The notes beneath the pieces are model-generated. The model made no database searches and had not been told where the DNA came from. It saw only the letters and a program-made list of their open reading frames with translations. A DNA stretch of 64,000 nt from contig NZ_MRCS01000003.1 in the NCBI RefSeq assembly GCF_002303925.1, positions 1-64,000 on the forward strand, given 5' to 3'. Position numbers and translations under genes: made by a program. The stretch comes from Pseudomonas sp. ACN8. GTDB lineage: Bacteria > Pseudomonadota > Gammaproteobacteria > Pseudomonadales > Pseudomonadaceae. Position 1 is the first letter of the stretch. Every line of letters starts with the position of its first letter. Positions 1 through 8,783 of the stretch are shown in pieces.

Positions 1-25
1 GAAGGAAAGTATTAATATCGCGCAT

Positions 26-88
26 AAGAACGCCGGTTTGTTAGATGTGTTTGCTCGCACGAACATCATCAATCAAATCGGCGTTCTT
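26..88. repeat. Long inverted repeat, probable 3'-end structure of an upstream gene
   Basis: AAGAACGCCG at 26-35 pairs with CGGCGTTCTT at 79-88, and the pairing continues for five more bases with one mismatch (arms 26-40 and 74-88). The 33-nt spacer makes a long hairpin. A T-rich stretch (127-135) lies further on. No gene is visible in bases 1-209. It could be the terminator of a gene left of the window or a structured small RNA; the sequence alone does not decide. Confidence 0.4.
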
Positions 89-209
89 GTTTCTGTATTT
101 CCCGGGATTCCGTGAAGAACCTTTTTTTTAAGCGGGCGCAGGTGGCCGGAAGCCAGGACGCGAGCATGACGGCGGGGGCACAAACACTTCACGCCATTGT
201 CGTCGGCGA

Positions 210-674
210 TCAAGGCAAGACATCGTAGCCACGTTGTTGCAGGCAGCTGCTGTAGACGGAGTTGTTGGCGGTGATGCTTTGTTCGCTCTCATTCATATTC
301 TGCCGGCGCTCCTGGCGTTGCCTGGAGCCCCCCACGACGGCGCCGGCAACCGCGGCACTGTGTGCGCGGTTCTGGCGATAGTCTTGCCTGGTATCGTCGT
401 CGATCTGGTCATAGAGGTTTTCATGTTGGCGGCCGCGAACTTCTGCCGCGGTCGCACCGGCTACCGCGGCGGTTGCGGCGCCCTTGACCCGACCACCGGA
501 GGGTACGGTGCTTTGCACCGGATGTTGCGCGTTGGCCTGGGATTGGCAGGCACTGGTGTCCTGTTGGATGGTCTGGGAGGTTTGACCTTTGAGGGGAACC
601 ACGGTCGCAGCCAGGGCGCTGGTGCTCAGGGACAGCATCAGGATCGCCAGGGTATGGGCCAGAATTTTCATCAT
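210..674 (-). CDS. Secreted glycine-zipper envelope protein
   Basis: A 154-residue protein with a signal peptide (about residues 1-22, ending ALAA). The mature part has two short Ala/Gly-rich segments, around residues 64-77 (GAATAAVAGATAA) and 107-116 (AAVAGAVVGG), separated by a polar Asp/Gln/Arg-rich stretch. This is the pattern of YMGG/glycine-zipper proteins that sit in or near the outer membrane. Two cysteines (about 43 and 143) could form a disulphide. It is transcribed leftwards, with a putative lipoprotein gene upstream on the same strand about 110 bp away. The specific role is unknown. Confidence 0.7.
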   Translation of the reverse strand: MMKILAHTLAILMLSLSTSALAATVVPLKGQTSQTIQQDTSACQSQANAQHPVQSTVPSGGRVKGAATAAVAGATAAEVRGRQHENLYDQIDDDTRQDYRQNRAHSAAVAGAVVGGSRQRQERRQNMNESEQSITANNSVYSSCLQQRGYDVLP

Positions 675-786
675 TGAGTCTCGCGTCAGGCGTTGGTACG
701 GCTAACGGTTTGTCAGAGGGAAAACGCGGCGGGGTATCAGATTGAAACCCCATGCCGGTCTGCTTGCGATGGGGTTTGCCTGAACG

Positions 787-1467
787 TCAACGCTTGAGGA
801 GGAGGGCCTGCATGTCGTCCGTCATGCCTTTGAGTGCAACCTTGAAGTCATTGGCAACAATCGGCTGTTCGGCATTCTTGATGGTCTCGCCGAATACCTT
901 GCGCACGATCTTCGCGACCGGCATACCGGTTTTGGCGTCGATCAGGTTGGCTTCGATGTACATCTCGGCGGTCTGGTCCCGATGCCCGGTGGCTGCTTGT
1001 GTCGCCCCGACAATGGCGCCGATTGGAACAGCCTCGTACCAGTGCATGCCTTCATTGTTGGCGCTGACGTGAGTGATCGCCGCCTGCAGGATCAGCGACC
1101 GCGAATCGGTTGGCGCCAGCTGCGGATAAGGGACGATCGCATAGCGGCGGGCAAAGGCGGTTTTGACGCTGTTGCTGGCCATCAGTTGCAGGTCTTGCAG
1201 GGTCTTCAGGCTGACGCGCGCGGTCGGCTGCGGGGATGGATACAGTTCCATCTGCCGGAACACCACAGTGGAATACGCGCGTGGATCGAACCCTGGCGAT
1301 ACCCAGCGCAATACTTTCTGCTCACTCGGCGTAGTTTGCTCCTCCAGGCCCTGGTAATTGCCCAGGAAGCCCGAGTATTGCTCTTGCTGCGCGACTTTCG
1401 AGACACAGCCGACCTGAAATACACAGCTCAAAGCAATACCCGCAATCCATTTATTCGACATGCCCAT
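787..1467 (-). CDS. DUF3313-like outer-membrane lipoprotein
   Basis: A 226-residue protein from the ATG at 1467; a TTG five codons earlier is possible but has no better ribosome site. The N-terminus is a lipoprotein signal with lipobox QVGC, so the mature protein starts at that Cys. The mature N-terminus (YSGFLGNYQGLEE) and later segments (LRWVSPGFDPRAYSTVVF, YIEANLIDAKTGMPVAKI) match my memory of the DUF3313 family of secreted lipoproteins, whose function is not established. Same strand as the glycine-zipper gene downstream, so the two may be co-transcribed. Confidence 0.72.
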   Translation of the reverse strand: MGMSNKWIAGIALSCVFQVGCVSKVAQQEQYSGFLGNYQGLEEQTTPSEQKVLRWVSPGFDPRAYSTVVFRQMELYPSPQPTARVSLKTLQDLQLMASNSVKTAFARRYAIVPYPQLAPTDSRSLILQAAITHVSANNEGMHWYEAVPIGAIVGATQAATGHRDQTAEMYIEANLIDAKTGMPVAKIVRKVFGETIKNAEQPIVANDFKVALKGMTDDMQALLLKR

Positions 1468-1752
1468 GTTTTTGGTTCTCAAGTGATGAAAGTTGTCATT
1501 CGGGTTCCGACCTGGCCCCGGGCATTGGTCCGCGCGCCTTGTATTCAGGCACGGGTACTCGCCGCACGGTTACGCAAAGCAGGTGCTTGCACGCCGGTCA
1601 ATGCGGGCCGAATGCTGCCTGTAGCAGCGGGATAATCCGAATCAATAACTCTCAAAAACTGTTAAACACGGGGCGGGGGAAATTGCACTTCGATCACAGT
1701 TGCCTACGCTAACCCTTTGCAGCGCCGGTTTTGGCGTCTAAAGGTGAGTGAG

Positions 1753-2574
1753 ATGGATTTGAAAGAACAATGGATGGGTACCGCGTCGACACTCGTCGTT
1801 GCGTTGGGCTTCATCCCGATGGTTCAGGCCGACGATTCGGCAGAGTTGGCGAAGAAAGCCCTCAACCCGGTCGCGGCGATGTACAGCCTGCCGGTGCAGT
1901 ACAACTGGGACCAGAAGATGGGACCGACCGGGGAGGGCATGCACAGTGTCACCAATATCCAGCCTGTACTGCCGTTTGCCTTGAACGAAGACTGGAACCT
2001 CATCTCCCGAACCATTCTTCCGATTATCGACCAGCACGGCCTGGCCCCCAATGGCGCGGCGGACAAATCCGGCACCGGGGATATCACCCAGAGTTTTTTC
2101 TTCTCACCGACCAAGCCCACGGAAAGTGGCTGGATACTCGGTGGCGGCCCGGCGTTGCTGATACCGACCGGCAGTGATGAATTGCTCGGCAGCGAGCAAT
2201 GGGGCCTCGGCCCGACGGCGGTGGCGTTGAAGCAATCCAATGGCTGGACCCGAGGCATTCTGGCCAACCATATCTGGGGCCTGGACGACAGCCCGCCGGA
2301 CGACAAGGAAAAGGTCAACCAGACCTTCCTGCAACCCTTCCTCTCGTACACCACTCATACATACACGACCTACGGGGTAAACACCGAGTCGACCTACAAT
2401 TGGCAATCGCGCGAATGGGCGGTACCGGTCAACCTGACGGTGACTCAATTGTTGAAGATCGGCGGTCAACCGTTGACGGTGCAAGCCGGCCCGCGCTACT
2501 GGCTTGACAGTCCGGAAGACGGGCCGCAAGGCTGGGGCTTTCGCGCCGCCGTGACGCTCCTGTTTCCACGCTGA
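1753..2574 (+). CDS. Exported beta-rich protein of the 'transporter' outer-membrane type
   Basis: A 273-residue protein. I chose the ATG at 1753 because AAGGTGAG lies just upstream; an upstream TTG at 1717 lacks a site. A signal peptide ends near QADD (about residue 27). The rest has alternating aromatic/polar segments, Gly-rich turns (GWILGGGPALLIPTGSDE) and a C-terminus ending in alternating hydrophobics and Arg (VTLLFPR), as in outer-membrane beta-barrels often labelled 'transporter' or 'neuromedin U-like' in Pseudomonas. Substrate is unknown. It is monocistronic or read into the GFA gene 34 bp downstream. Confidence 0.65.
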   Translation: MDLKEQWMGTASTLVVALGFIPMVQADDSAELAKKALNPVAAMYSLPVQYNWDQKMGPTGEGMHSVTNIQPVLPFALNEDWNLISRTILPIIDQHGLAPNGAADKSGTGDITQSFFFSPTKPTESGWILGGGPALLIPTGSDELLGSEQWGLGPTAVALKQSNGWTRGILANHIWGLDDSPPDDKEKVNQTFLQPFLSYTTHTYTTYGVNTESTYNWQSREWAVPVNLTVTQLLKIGGQPLTVQAGPRYWLDSPEDGPQGWGFRAAVTLLFPR

Positions 2575-2608
2575 TACGCCGTTTCGCACGGCCTGGAGGA
2601 GACATCGC

Positions 2609-3001
2609 ATGGACCGATTCACCGGCGGTTGTTTGTGCGGCAAGGTGCGCCTTGTCGCGTCGGGGCGCCCGTTCCGGGTTGGCGTTTGTCACTGCCTCGA
2701 CTGCCGCAAGCATCATGGGGCGCTGTTCCACGCGTCCGCGATATTTCATCAGGATGCAGTGACGATCGGAGGTGAAACCCGTGACTACGCCGGGCGGCAT
2801 TTCTGTCCGCAGTGCGGTTCGTCGGTGTTTTCACGCAGCGCAGACGAAGTCGAGGTAAACCTCGGATCCCTGGATGCCCCTGATCAGTTGACGCCAACCT
2901 ACGAGAGCTGGACGGTGCGCCGTGAGGCCTGGTTGCCGGCGTTCGCGCTCACCCGACGCTATGAACGCGATCGAGAGAGCGCGGGGCGTTTTGAGGACTA
3001 G
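2609..3001 (+). CDS. GFA-family (CENP-V/GFA) zinc protein
   Basis: A 130-residue cytosolic protein with the cysteine pattern of the GFA fold: GGCLCGKVR near the N-terminus, CHCLDCRKHHG around residues 27-37, and a C-terminal CPQCGS around residues 69-74. These Cys residues bind zinc in the glutathione-dependent formaldehyde-activating family. Most members have no proven substrate, so the name should not be read as formaldehyde metabolism. GGAGGA lies 8-9 bases before the ATG. The length is typical of single-domain GFA proteins. It converges with the next gene on the minus strand. Confidence 0.85.
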   Translation: MDRFTGGCLCGKVRLVASGRPFRVGVCHCLDCRKHHGALFHASAIFHQDAVTIGGETRDYAGRHFCPQCGSSVFSRSADEVEVNLGSLDAPDQLTPTYESWTVRREAWLPAFALTRRYERDRESAGRFED

Positions 3002-3031
3002 CGGGCACATATAAGACATGCCCCTTTGAAC

Positions 3032-3703
3032 TCAAGGAAGTCGAGTCGATTCTGCCCGAGCCTGGCTGGCCCGCAGCGCTCTGGAGACCTGTGCTTGAAT
3101 CTCGTAGGCAGGCGCCTCGACGGCTTCGTAATCACGGGTATAACGAGTGGCAAACTCGCGATCGCCCCATTGTTGGTACTGCTGCACGTGCTTCAACTCA
3201 TGCGCCCACAACGCGACATCGTTAAGTGCATCGTCGGGATTTCGAAAGACGATAATGTCTATCAGGGTGACCGCACGTACATCGGGATTCTGCAGCATGG
3301 TGTGTGCGGCGTTCAGCTCCACATCATCGCCGACCTTGTAGCGCGCCGAATCGAGCACTTGAATGTCATAGAAGGGTTCGAGCTGGGCCCGGATATTCAG
3401 CGGGATTGGCCGGATATCGCCCGTTGCCGCGGAGTTGCGCGATTGCACGATCCAGCTCTGCAATCCGGAGGCCGCCATCTGGTTCATGTCGTCGAAGATC
3501 GATCCAGCTTCCTCTTCGGAACCTGGAGCACAAAAACAAGCGACCATGCAGACCTGGGACTGCCCTGCCGGGCAGGCGAGTACCGAGGACGAGGTGCCTG
3601 CGCAAAAGAGCACGATCGCGAACCGGAAAACTTGACGCAAAAATACAGCTGACAATGGGTTCTCCCATGGGCAATGGCGGTCGGCAGGCGATACGTTGGG
3701 CAT
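3032..3703 (-). CDS. Secreted DUF4157-like protein with HELKH metalloprotease-like motif
   Basis: A 223-residue protein from the ATG at 3703; the frame is open further upstream but that part has no protein character. A hydrophobic segment (about residues 20-43, FRFAIVLFCAGTSSSVLA) looks like a signal peptide, followed by a Cys-rich patch (CPAGQSQVCMVACFCAPG). The C-terminal half holds ALWAHELKHVQQYQQWG, the HExxH-type HELKH of DUF4157, with a downstream ExxAYE region that could give the third ligand. DUF4157 domains often accompany contractile injection systems and polymorphic toxins, but here the gene stands alone and appears exported. Protease activity is not shown. Confidence 0.65.
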   Translation of the reverse strand: MPNVSPADRHCPWENPLSAVFLRQVFRFAIVLFCAGTSSSVLACPAGQSQVCMVACFCAPGSEEEAGSIFDDMNQMAASGLQSWIVQSRNSAATGDIRPIPLNIRAQLEPFYDIQVLDSARYKVGDDVELNAAHTMLQNPDVRAVTLIDIIVFRNPDDALNDVALWAHELKHVQQYQQWGDREFATRYTRDYEAVEAPAYEIQAQVSRALRASQARAESTRLP

Positions 3704-3996
3704 CTCGCGCCCATTGTCCTGCCGCGTGTTGGACCGCCGCGGCACCGTTCGATTCCCTGGGTTGCACAGTATTTTCAACCTTGCCTGAAAGGCCGTGCCA
3801 GGCCGAAAGCAGCACGTTTGCGCCGCAAACAGTAACGGGTGTTTAAAAAAATCGCTTTGGCGTGGGAACTTTAGTTCGAAAATCGCTTCCATAGGCTGTC
3901 CTGGTGGCCACTCGACATGCCTGCCAGGCCAGGCATGGAGCAACACCAGGGATATCTGGAAGCAACACACCATTCAGGGACTAAAGGACTTATCGA

Positions 3997-4422
3997 ATGA
4001 ACTCTACAGATCAAGTGCAAGGCAGCAGCAAGTACAGCGCAAAATGGCAGGCGCGTTTTGCGTTCTTCGATGCTCACGGTGCGCCCAATGCACCGGGTTA
4101 CAAACCGGCACTGCAGCAACTTCCCCTGAAACAGAAGATGAGCATCAACGCAAACATCATTGCGTTCTTCTTCGGGCCGATTTACCTGTTTGTGCTGGGA
4201 CTTTGGAAAAAGAACCTGACGCTGATTGCGATCATGGTTGCAATTTCCTTCGCTCTGGACGCTGTATTCGCACTGGTCGACTTTGGCTTCACCAAGCAGG
4301 TCAACTTTGCCGTGGGCTTCGCTTTCAATCTGCTTTATGCCCTTTCGACCAACTACGCCTACTACCTCAAGGAACAAAAGGGCGAACAGGGATGGAACCC
4401 GTTTAAAGGCATGCGCTGGTAA
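3997..4422 (+). CDS. DUF2628-like small inner-membrane protein
   Basis: A 141-residue protein. A polar N-terminal 45 residues is followed by a membrane part with two to three helices (NIIAFFFGPIYLFVLGLW, LIAIMVAISFALDAVFALV, FAVGFAFNLLYALSTNY). The FFGPIYLFVLGLWKK segment and the final YYLKEQK...W match what I recall of DUF2628 membrane proteins. Function is unknown. The start is the ATG at 3997; the upstream TAAAGGACTTATCGA gives an AAGGA ribosome site. Confidence 0.7.
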   Translation: MNSTDQVQGSSKYSAKWQARFAFFDAHGAPNAPGYKPALQQLPLKQKMSINANIIAFFFGPIYLFVLGLWKKNLTLIAIMVAISFALDAVFALVDFGFTKQVNFAVGFAFNLLYALSTNYAYYLKEQKGEQGWNPFKGMRW

Positions 4423-4440
4423 ACAATTCTGCAAACACAA

Positions 4441-4472
4441 CTACAGGGTCATGACAAAACATGGCCCTGTAG
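4441..4472 (+). terminator. Hairpin after the DUF2628 gene
   Basis: CTACAGGGTCATG (4441-4453) pairs with CATGGCCCTGTAG (4460-4472) with one mismatch and a six-base loop, 18 bp after the DUF2628 stop codon. No U-run follows, so it is an mRNA 3' hairpin or a weak terminator rather than a textbook intrinsic terminator. Confidence 0.5.
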
Positions 4473-4532
4473 CTGAGTCGGGATCGAGTGCGTTTTCCTT
4501 ATGCGCGCTTTCACCTACTTGATTGGTCCCTC

Positions 4533-4880
4533 ATGACACTGACAATGTTCGTCTTTTTCTTTCAGTCCATTGTCGGGGGCATTGGTACTTGTATCGTGAT
4601 GCCCAGCCCCGGCGTTATCCCGCCATCTACCAAGAACATCGACCATCCCTCCAGGCCATGGCGAATCTTTTACCGGGTCATGGCCATCTGCATGTGCAAC
4701 CTGGGAGCGGTTGTGATGATCATGATTCCATTGGCCGAACTCGACAATAATTTCGGTAGCAATGACCTGTCGAACGTTACTCGCGCATTGCTGCTGTTGG
4801 TCCTGCCAATACCCTTGCTCCTCGTCCTCTACTGGCTGTTTGCTAAGGCCGCGCGCAAGCGGGCCAGGGATTCCAGGTAA
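4533..4880 (+). CDS. Small hypothetical membrane protein
   Basis: A 115-residue protein from the ATG at 4533; a GTG at 4488 would add 15 residues without a clear ribosome site. Three hydrophobic segments are visible: residues 3-22, about 50-68 (VMAICMCNLGAVVMIMIPL) and about 85-104 (ALLLLVLPIPLLLVLYWLF), ending in a basic tail (KAARKRARDSR). No family recognised. The following gene is convergent. Confidence 0.55.
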   Translation: MTLTMFVFFFQSIVGGIGTCIVMPSPGVIPPSTKNIDHPSRPWRIFYRVMAICMCNLGAVVMIMIPLAELDNNFGSNDLSNVTRALLLLVLPIPLLLVLYWLFAKAARKRARDSR

Positions 4881-4923
4881 GGCTGTCCCATGAAACAGCA
4901 AAAAAACGGTTGATGACCAGGCG

Positions 4924-5736
4924 CTAACGGAACCCAAAAGACTGACGCAACTGCACCGGACTCACACCAAGGCGTTGCTTGAAGGTGGTCGCCATGTGCG
5001 CCTGGGAGTTGAAACCGCAGGTGTAGGCGATCTCCGTCAGAGTGGCGGTCGAATCGCGCATCAGCGCGCGGGCCTTGGCCAGGCGTCGGTCGATCAGGTA
5101 ACTGTGCGGGCTTTTGCCGGTGGCGTTCTTGAAGGCCCGCATGAAATACCCTTCGGACAATCCCAGCAGGCCCGCCATCGCCGGTACGCTCAACGGGCCT
5201 TCGAGGCCTGCATCAATGAACTCATCGAGCAAGCGCATGCGGCTGCCGGTTATCGAGCCATGGGGAGCTGTCGACACCGCTTCGCTACCCGTCGCCCGCT
5301 CGGACAATGCCAGTGCCCAGACTTCCCAATCATCCTCCACGGAGGGCTGCAACAGCGCGGCGCGCATTCGCCACGCGAGGGCAGTGGCCTGCTGGTCGAT
5401 GCGATTGTTGAAGGCACGATCCCCGTCCAATGCAACACCATCGGTGCGCATCACCCGCAGGTACTCACCGCCCTGGGGTGATTCGGACAACACGTCACAC
5501 CCGACGGGAACGAACGCCAGGCCGTTGGGCACGGCCTCGAAGGGGCGTATGCGGTCGCTGCCGATGGCGTGCAGGCCGCGCTGGCTGTCGAAGGCAAAGC
5601 CGATTCCCGCCTGGGTCGCGACATATCGGGTCGCGTAAGCGCAGCCGGGGAGCAATTCGATCGCCCAGGGGCCGGCCTCGATACGACGGACCGGTTCGGA
5701 CAGGGGCTTTGGCGACAGGGGATTTCGAGCACTCAT
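4924..5736 (-). CDS. AraC-family transcriptional regulator
   Basis: A 270-residue protein from the ATG at 5736; ten more codons are open upstream. The N-terminal two thirds is a cupin-like ligand domain. The C-terminal ~100 residues carry two helix-turn-helix units of AraC type: LSVPAMAGLLGLSEGYFMRAFK and LTEIAYTCGFNSQAHMATTFKQ, with the typical closing phrase RLGVSPVQLRQ. It is divergent from the threonine dehydratase gene, with about 100 bp between them, so it probably controls that gene and itself. The effector is unknown; an amino acid is a guess from context. Confidence 0.88.
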   Translation of the reverse strand: MSARNPLSPKPLSEPVRRIEAGPWAIELLPGCAYATRYVATQAGIGFAFDSQRGLHAIGSDRIRPFEAVPNGLAFVPVGCDVLSESPQGGEYLRVMRTDGVALDGDRAFNNRIDQQATALAWRMRAALLQPSVEDDWEVWALALSERATGSEAVSTAPHGSITGSRMRLLDEFIDAGLEGPLSVPAMAGLLGLSEGYFMRAFKNATGKSPHSYLIDRRLAKARALMRDSTATLTEIAYTCGFNSQAHMATTFKQRLGVSPVQLRQSFGFR

Positions 5737-5840
5737 GAACACCATAGTAGTGAAGAGCGGGGACAAAAGTCAGGTCGGTTTTTTGAAAGCCGCAATACGG
5801 CATCGTTGTTCAGACTGGGCAAAACCTCAGGGGACCACTC

Positions 5841-6797
5841 ATGCACACACTGACTCGCGAAGATATCGAACAGGCCGCTCGCCACGTTTACCAGGTCATG
5901 CCCGCCACCGCCCAGTACCCTTGGCCCTTGCTGGCTCAGCGGTTGGGTTGCACGGTGTGGGTCAAGCACGAAAATCACACGCCTACCGGTGCCTTCAAAG
6001 TACGTGGCGGTATCACGTTCATGCATTGGCTCAAACGCGAGCACCCAGGCGCGAAGGGCATTGTCAGCGCTACCCGCGGCAACCATGGCCAGAGCCTGGC
6101 ACTGGCGGCTCGCACACAGGGTTTGCAGGCGTTGATCGTCGTGCCGCAAGGTAACTCGGTAGAAAAGAACAACGCCATGCGCGGCTTTGGCGCTGAAGTG
6201 GTCGAGTATGGCCGGGATTTCGATGATGCCCGTGAAGAGGCTGCACGCCTGGCGCAGGCCCATGATCTGTTCCTGGTTCCGCCGTTTCACACCGAACTGG
6301 TCAAAGGCGTTGCCACTTATGCGCTGGAGCTGTTCAACGCCGCGCCGGACCTGGACACCGTTTATGTACCGATTGGCTGTGGATCGGGGATTTGCGGGGT
6401 GATCGCCGCTCGCGACGCGCTGGGTCTGCGAACAGAGGTGGTTGGCGTGGTTTCCACGGAGGCGGCGGCCGCACAGTTGTCGTTCGATGCTGGCGCAATT
6501 CGCGAAACCGCCTCGGCCAACACCTTTGCCGACGGCCTTGCCGTGCGCAAGCCGATTCCCGAAGCCTTTGCCGTCTACGCGGCAGGTGCGGCGCGGATCG
6601 TATCGGTCAGCGATGACCAGATCGCCGAAGCCATGCGTGTGTATTACACCGATACCCATAACCTTGCCGAAGGGGCCGGTGCGTCGGCGCTGGCAGCGCT
6701 CATCTCGGAGCGTGAAGCCATGTCGGGAAAAAGGGTGGGGGTGATTCTGTCCGGTGGCAACGTCGACAGATCGGTGTATGCACGGGTGATTGCGTGA
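5841..6797 (+). CDS. Threonine/serine dehydratase, fold-type II PLP enzyme
   Basis: A 318-residue cytosolic enzyme. The PLP lysine is in the segment PTGAFKVRGG (about residues 49-58). NHGQS follows (about 82-86), and the phosphate-binding glycine loop is GCGSGICG (about 180-187). These are the features of threonine dehydratase-like enzymes that deaminate L-Thr or L-Ser to the 2-oxo acid plus ammonia. There is no C-terminal ACT domain, so it is the short catabolic form rather than IlvA. Related enzymes act on 3-hydroxy-aspartate or in ectoine breakdown, so substrate is open. It is divergent from an AraC regulator. Confidence 0.85.
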   Translation: MHTLTREDIEQAARHVYQVMPATAQYPWPLLAQRLGCTVWVKHENHTPTGAFKVRGGITFMHWLKREHPGAKGIVSATRGNHGQSLALAARTQGLQALIVVPQGNSVEKNNAMRGFGAEVVEYGRDFDDAREEAARLAQAHDLFLVPPFHTELVKGVATYALELFNAAPDLDTVYVPIGCGSGICGVIAARDALGLRTEVVGVVSTEAAAAQLSFDAGAIRETASANTFADGLAVRKPIPEAFAVYAAGAARIVSVSDDQIAEAMRVYYTDTHNLAEGAGASALAALISEREAMSGKRVGVILSGGNVDRSVYARVIA

Positions 6798-6906
6798 AGG
6801 GGGCATGACCCCGGTCACATAAATTTGAAATGCGCGGCATTGCTCGACAGAATCACGCCCCGATCCGGCCAAAGGCGCCGGACGTTCGTGGTGAAAGGGG
6901 CCGCAG

Positions 6907-7602
6907 TTGAACGAACAGACATTGTCCATGCGCCTGGAGCGCGTGGCGGCACATGTGCCAGCCGGTGCGCGGCTGGCCGATATCGGCTCGGATCACGGCT
7001 ACCTGCCGGTGGCGTTGATGCGCCGTGGCGCCATCGTGGCCGCGGTGGCCGGCGAGGTCGCGTTGACGCCGTTCCACGCGGCCAACCGCACCGTGCGCGA
7101 GAACGGCCTGGACTCGCAGGTCAGCGTGCGCCTGGCCAACGGCCTGGCGGCAATCGAGCCGGGAGACGGGATTACGGCGGTCAGCCTCTGCGGCATGGGC
7201 GGCGAAACCATCCGCGATATCCTCGACAGCGGTAAGGCACACCTGAGCGGTCAGGAGCGCTTGATCCTGCAACCCAACGGCGGCGAGCAGTCATTGCGCC
7301 AATGGCTGATGGACAACGGCTACCGCATCCTCTGCGAGGACGTGCTGCGGGAAAATCGTTTCGACTACGAAATCATCGTCGCCGAGCGTGCCGGACCGGT
7401 GATCTACACCGCCCAAGAGCTGTACTTCGGCCCGTTGCTGATGCAGGCCCGCAGTCCGGCGTTCCTGGTCAAGTGGCAGCGCAAGTTGCGCCAGAAACAG
7501 AAGACCCTGAGCCACTTTGCCCGGGCGCAGCAGGCCGTACCCGAAGAGACGGTGCAGGACATCGCGCGGCAGGCTCGGTGGATCACCCAATTGCTGGCTT
7601 GA
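6907..7602 (+). CDS. trmK: tRNA (adenine-N1)-methyltransferase, TrmK family
   Basis: A 231-residue SAM-dependent methyltransferase. The start is a TTG at 6907, supported by AAAGGGG eight bases upstream; the first ATG (6928) would cut the N-terminal helix. Motif I is ADIGSDHGYLP (about residues 24-34) and SLCGMGGETIRDIL (about 97-110) is characteristic of the TrmK/YtqB family, which methylates adenine 22 of tRNA in Bacillus. The C-terminal third is a helical coiled segment (KWQRKLRQKQKTLSHFARAQQ), as in that family. It is probably expressed alone. Confidence 0.85.
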   Translation: MNEQTLSMRLERVAAHVPAGARLADIGSDHGYLPVALMRRGAIVAAVAGEVALTPFHAANRTVRENGLDSQVSVRLANGLAAIEPGDGITAVSLCGMGGETIRDILDSGKAHLSGQERLILQPNGGEQSLRQWLMDNGYRILCEDVLRENRFDYEIIVAERAGPVIYTAQELYFGPLLMQARSPAFLVKWQRKLRQKQKTLSHFARAQQAVPEETVQDIARQARWITQLLA

Positions 7603-7632
7603 GCCAGGCCCGGGAGTTGTACGTGTCTGCGC

Positions 7633-8622
7633 TTACGCGGGTGATGGATCGACCTTTTTCCCGGCCCCATTGCCTTTAGCCTGACGGGCGCTGCGACGCA
7701 GTTCCTGTGGCGTGCGCCCCACGACTCGCACGAAGCTGCGGAGCATGTGATCGGCATCACCGAATCCGAAGCACCTGGCGATCTCCTCGAATGTCTGCTG
7801 CCCGTCCTCGACCAGTGGCCGCGCCGACTCGATACGCAGGCGCTCGATAGCTTTTGCCGGCGTCACCCCGACCGATGCCGCGAACACGCGGCCAAACTGG
7901 CGCACACTCATATGTGCGACGTCTGCCAGGCGTTCGACTGACAGATCGTCACGCAGATGATCGCGCACATAGCTCAACACCGTGCGGATCCGGTCCGAGC
8001 CAGGGTCGAAATCCAGCAACGAAGAAAACTGATACTGACCACCGGGTCGCCGATAGTAGACAACCAGCATGCGTGCGACGGAGCGTGACACGTCCTTGCC
8101 CAGGTCCTGCTCGATCATCGCCAGAGCCATGTCGATGCCCGCCGACATGCCGGCGGATGTCCAGACATTCCCGTCTTCGGTCCAGATTCGATCTCCATCC
8201 ACGCGCAGTGACGGATAGCGTGCCTGCAATTGCGGCGCGTAGTTCCAGTGCGTGGTCGCGACACGACCGTCGAGCAGGCCGCTCTCCGCCAGCAGGAAGG
8301 CGCCAGTGCAGACGCTGGCTGTACGGCGAGCACGCGGGGACATCTGTCGTATCGCTGCTGCCATCGGCAGCATCCTGTCATCGATCGGCGCGGTGGGGGC
8401 GCCGACGATGATCAGCGTGTCGAGGTGTTCGACCACCTGCAAGGCGTCGGTCGCGACTTGCAGTCCGCTCGAAGCGCTGATCAATCCGCCTTCAAGGGAA
8501 GCGACAGTGAACCGATAGCCGGGAGGGCGTGCACGATTGGCGTTGGAGAAGGCTTCGAGCGGGCCACTCAGATCGAGCAATACGAAGCCCGGGTAGACCA
8601 GGAAGCATATGTGACGTTGCAT
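7633..8622 (-). CDS. GlxA-type regulator: DJ-1/PfpI domain plus AraC DNA-binding domain
   Basis: A 329-residue protein from the ATG at 8622 (MQRHICFLVYPG). The N-terminal ~190 residues form a class-I glutamine amidotransferase/DJ-1 fold with the nucleophile elbow ASVCTGAFLLAESGLL. The C-terminal part has two AraC helix-turn-helix units (LSVERLADVAHMSVRQFGRVF and FEEIARCFGFGDADHMLRSF) and ends in VGRTPQELR. Such regulators often sense small nitrogen compounds. It is divergent from an isochorismatase-fold hydrolase with about 160 bp between them, the common layout for a regulator and its target. Confidence 0.9.
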   Translation of the reverse strand: MQRHICFLVYPGFVLLDLSGPLEAFSNANRARPPGYRFTVASLEGGLISASSGLQVATDALQVVEHLDTLIIVGAPTAPIDDRMLPMAAAIRQMSPRARRTASVCTGAFLLAESGLLDGRVATTHWNYAPQLQARYPSLRVDGDRIWTEDGNVWTSAGMSAGIDMALAMIEQDLGKDVSRSVARMLVVYYRRPGGQYQFSSLLDFDPGSDRIRTVLSYVRDHLRDDLSVERLADVAHMSVRQFGRVFAASVGVTPAKAIERLRIESARPLVEDGQQTFEEIARCFGFGDADHMLRSFVRVVGRTPQELRRSARQAKGNGAGKKVDPSPA

Positions 8623-8783
8623 GCACGGAACATCCACAGTCTGAATGGGGCCATGGTACGCGCTTGCTGTCGGGAAGGTCACGGGGCCGGGCATGTCGGC
8701 CGAAATCCAGGGATAAATGTCCATTTCGTGCCGTCTTCTCGCCGTACCGTAAATGCATCACCCCCACATTGCGGACATGCAAA

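Noticed and set aside
5733..6929. A 398-codon frame antisense to the threonine dehydratase
   Set aside because: It covers the whole dehydratase gene, and its translation has no family character.
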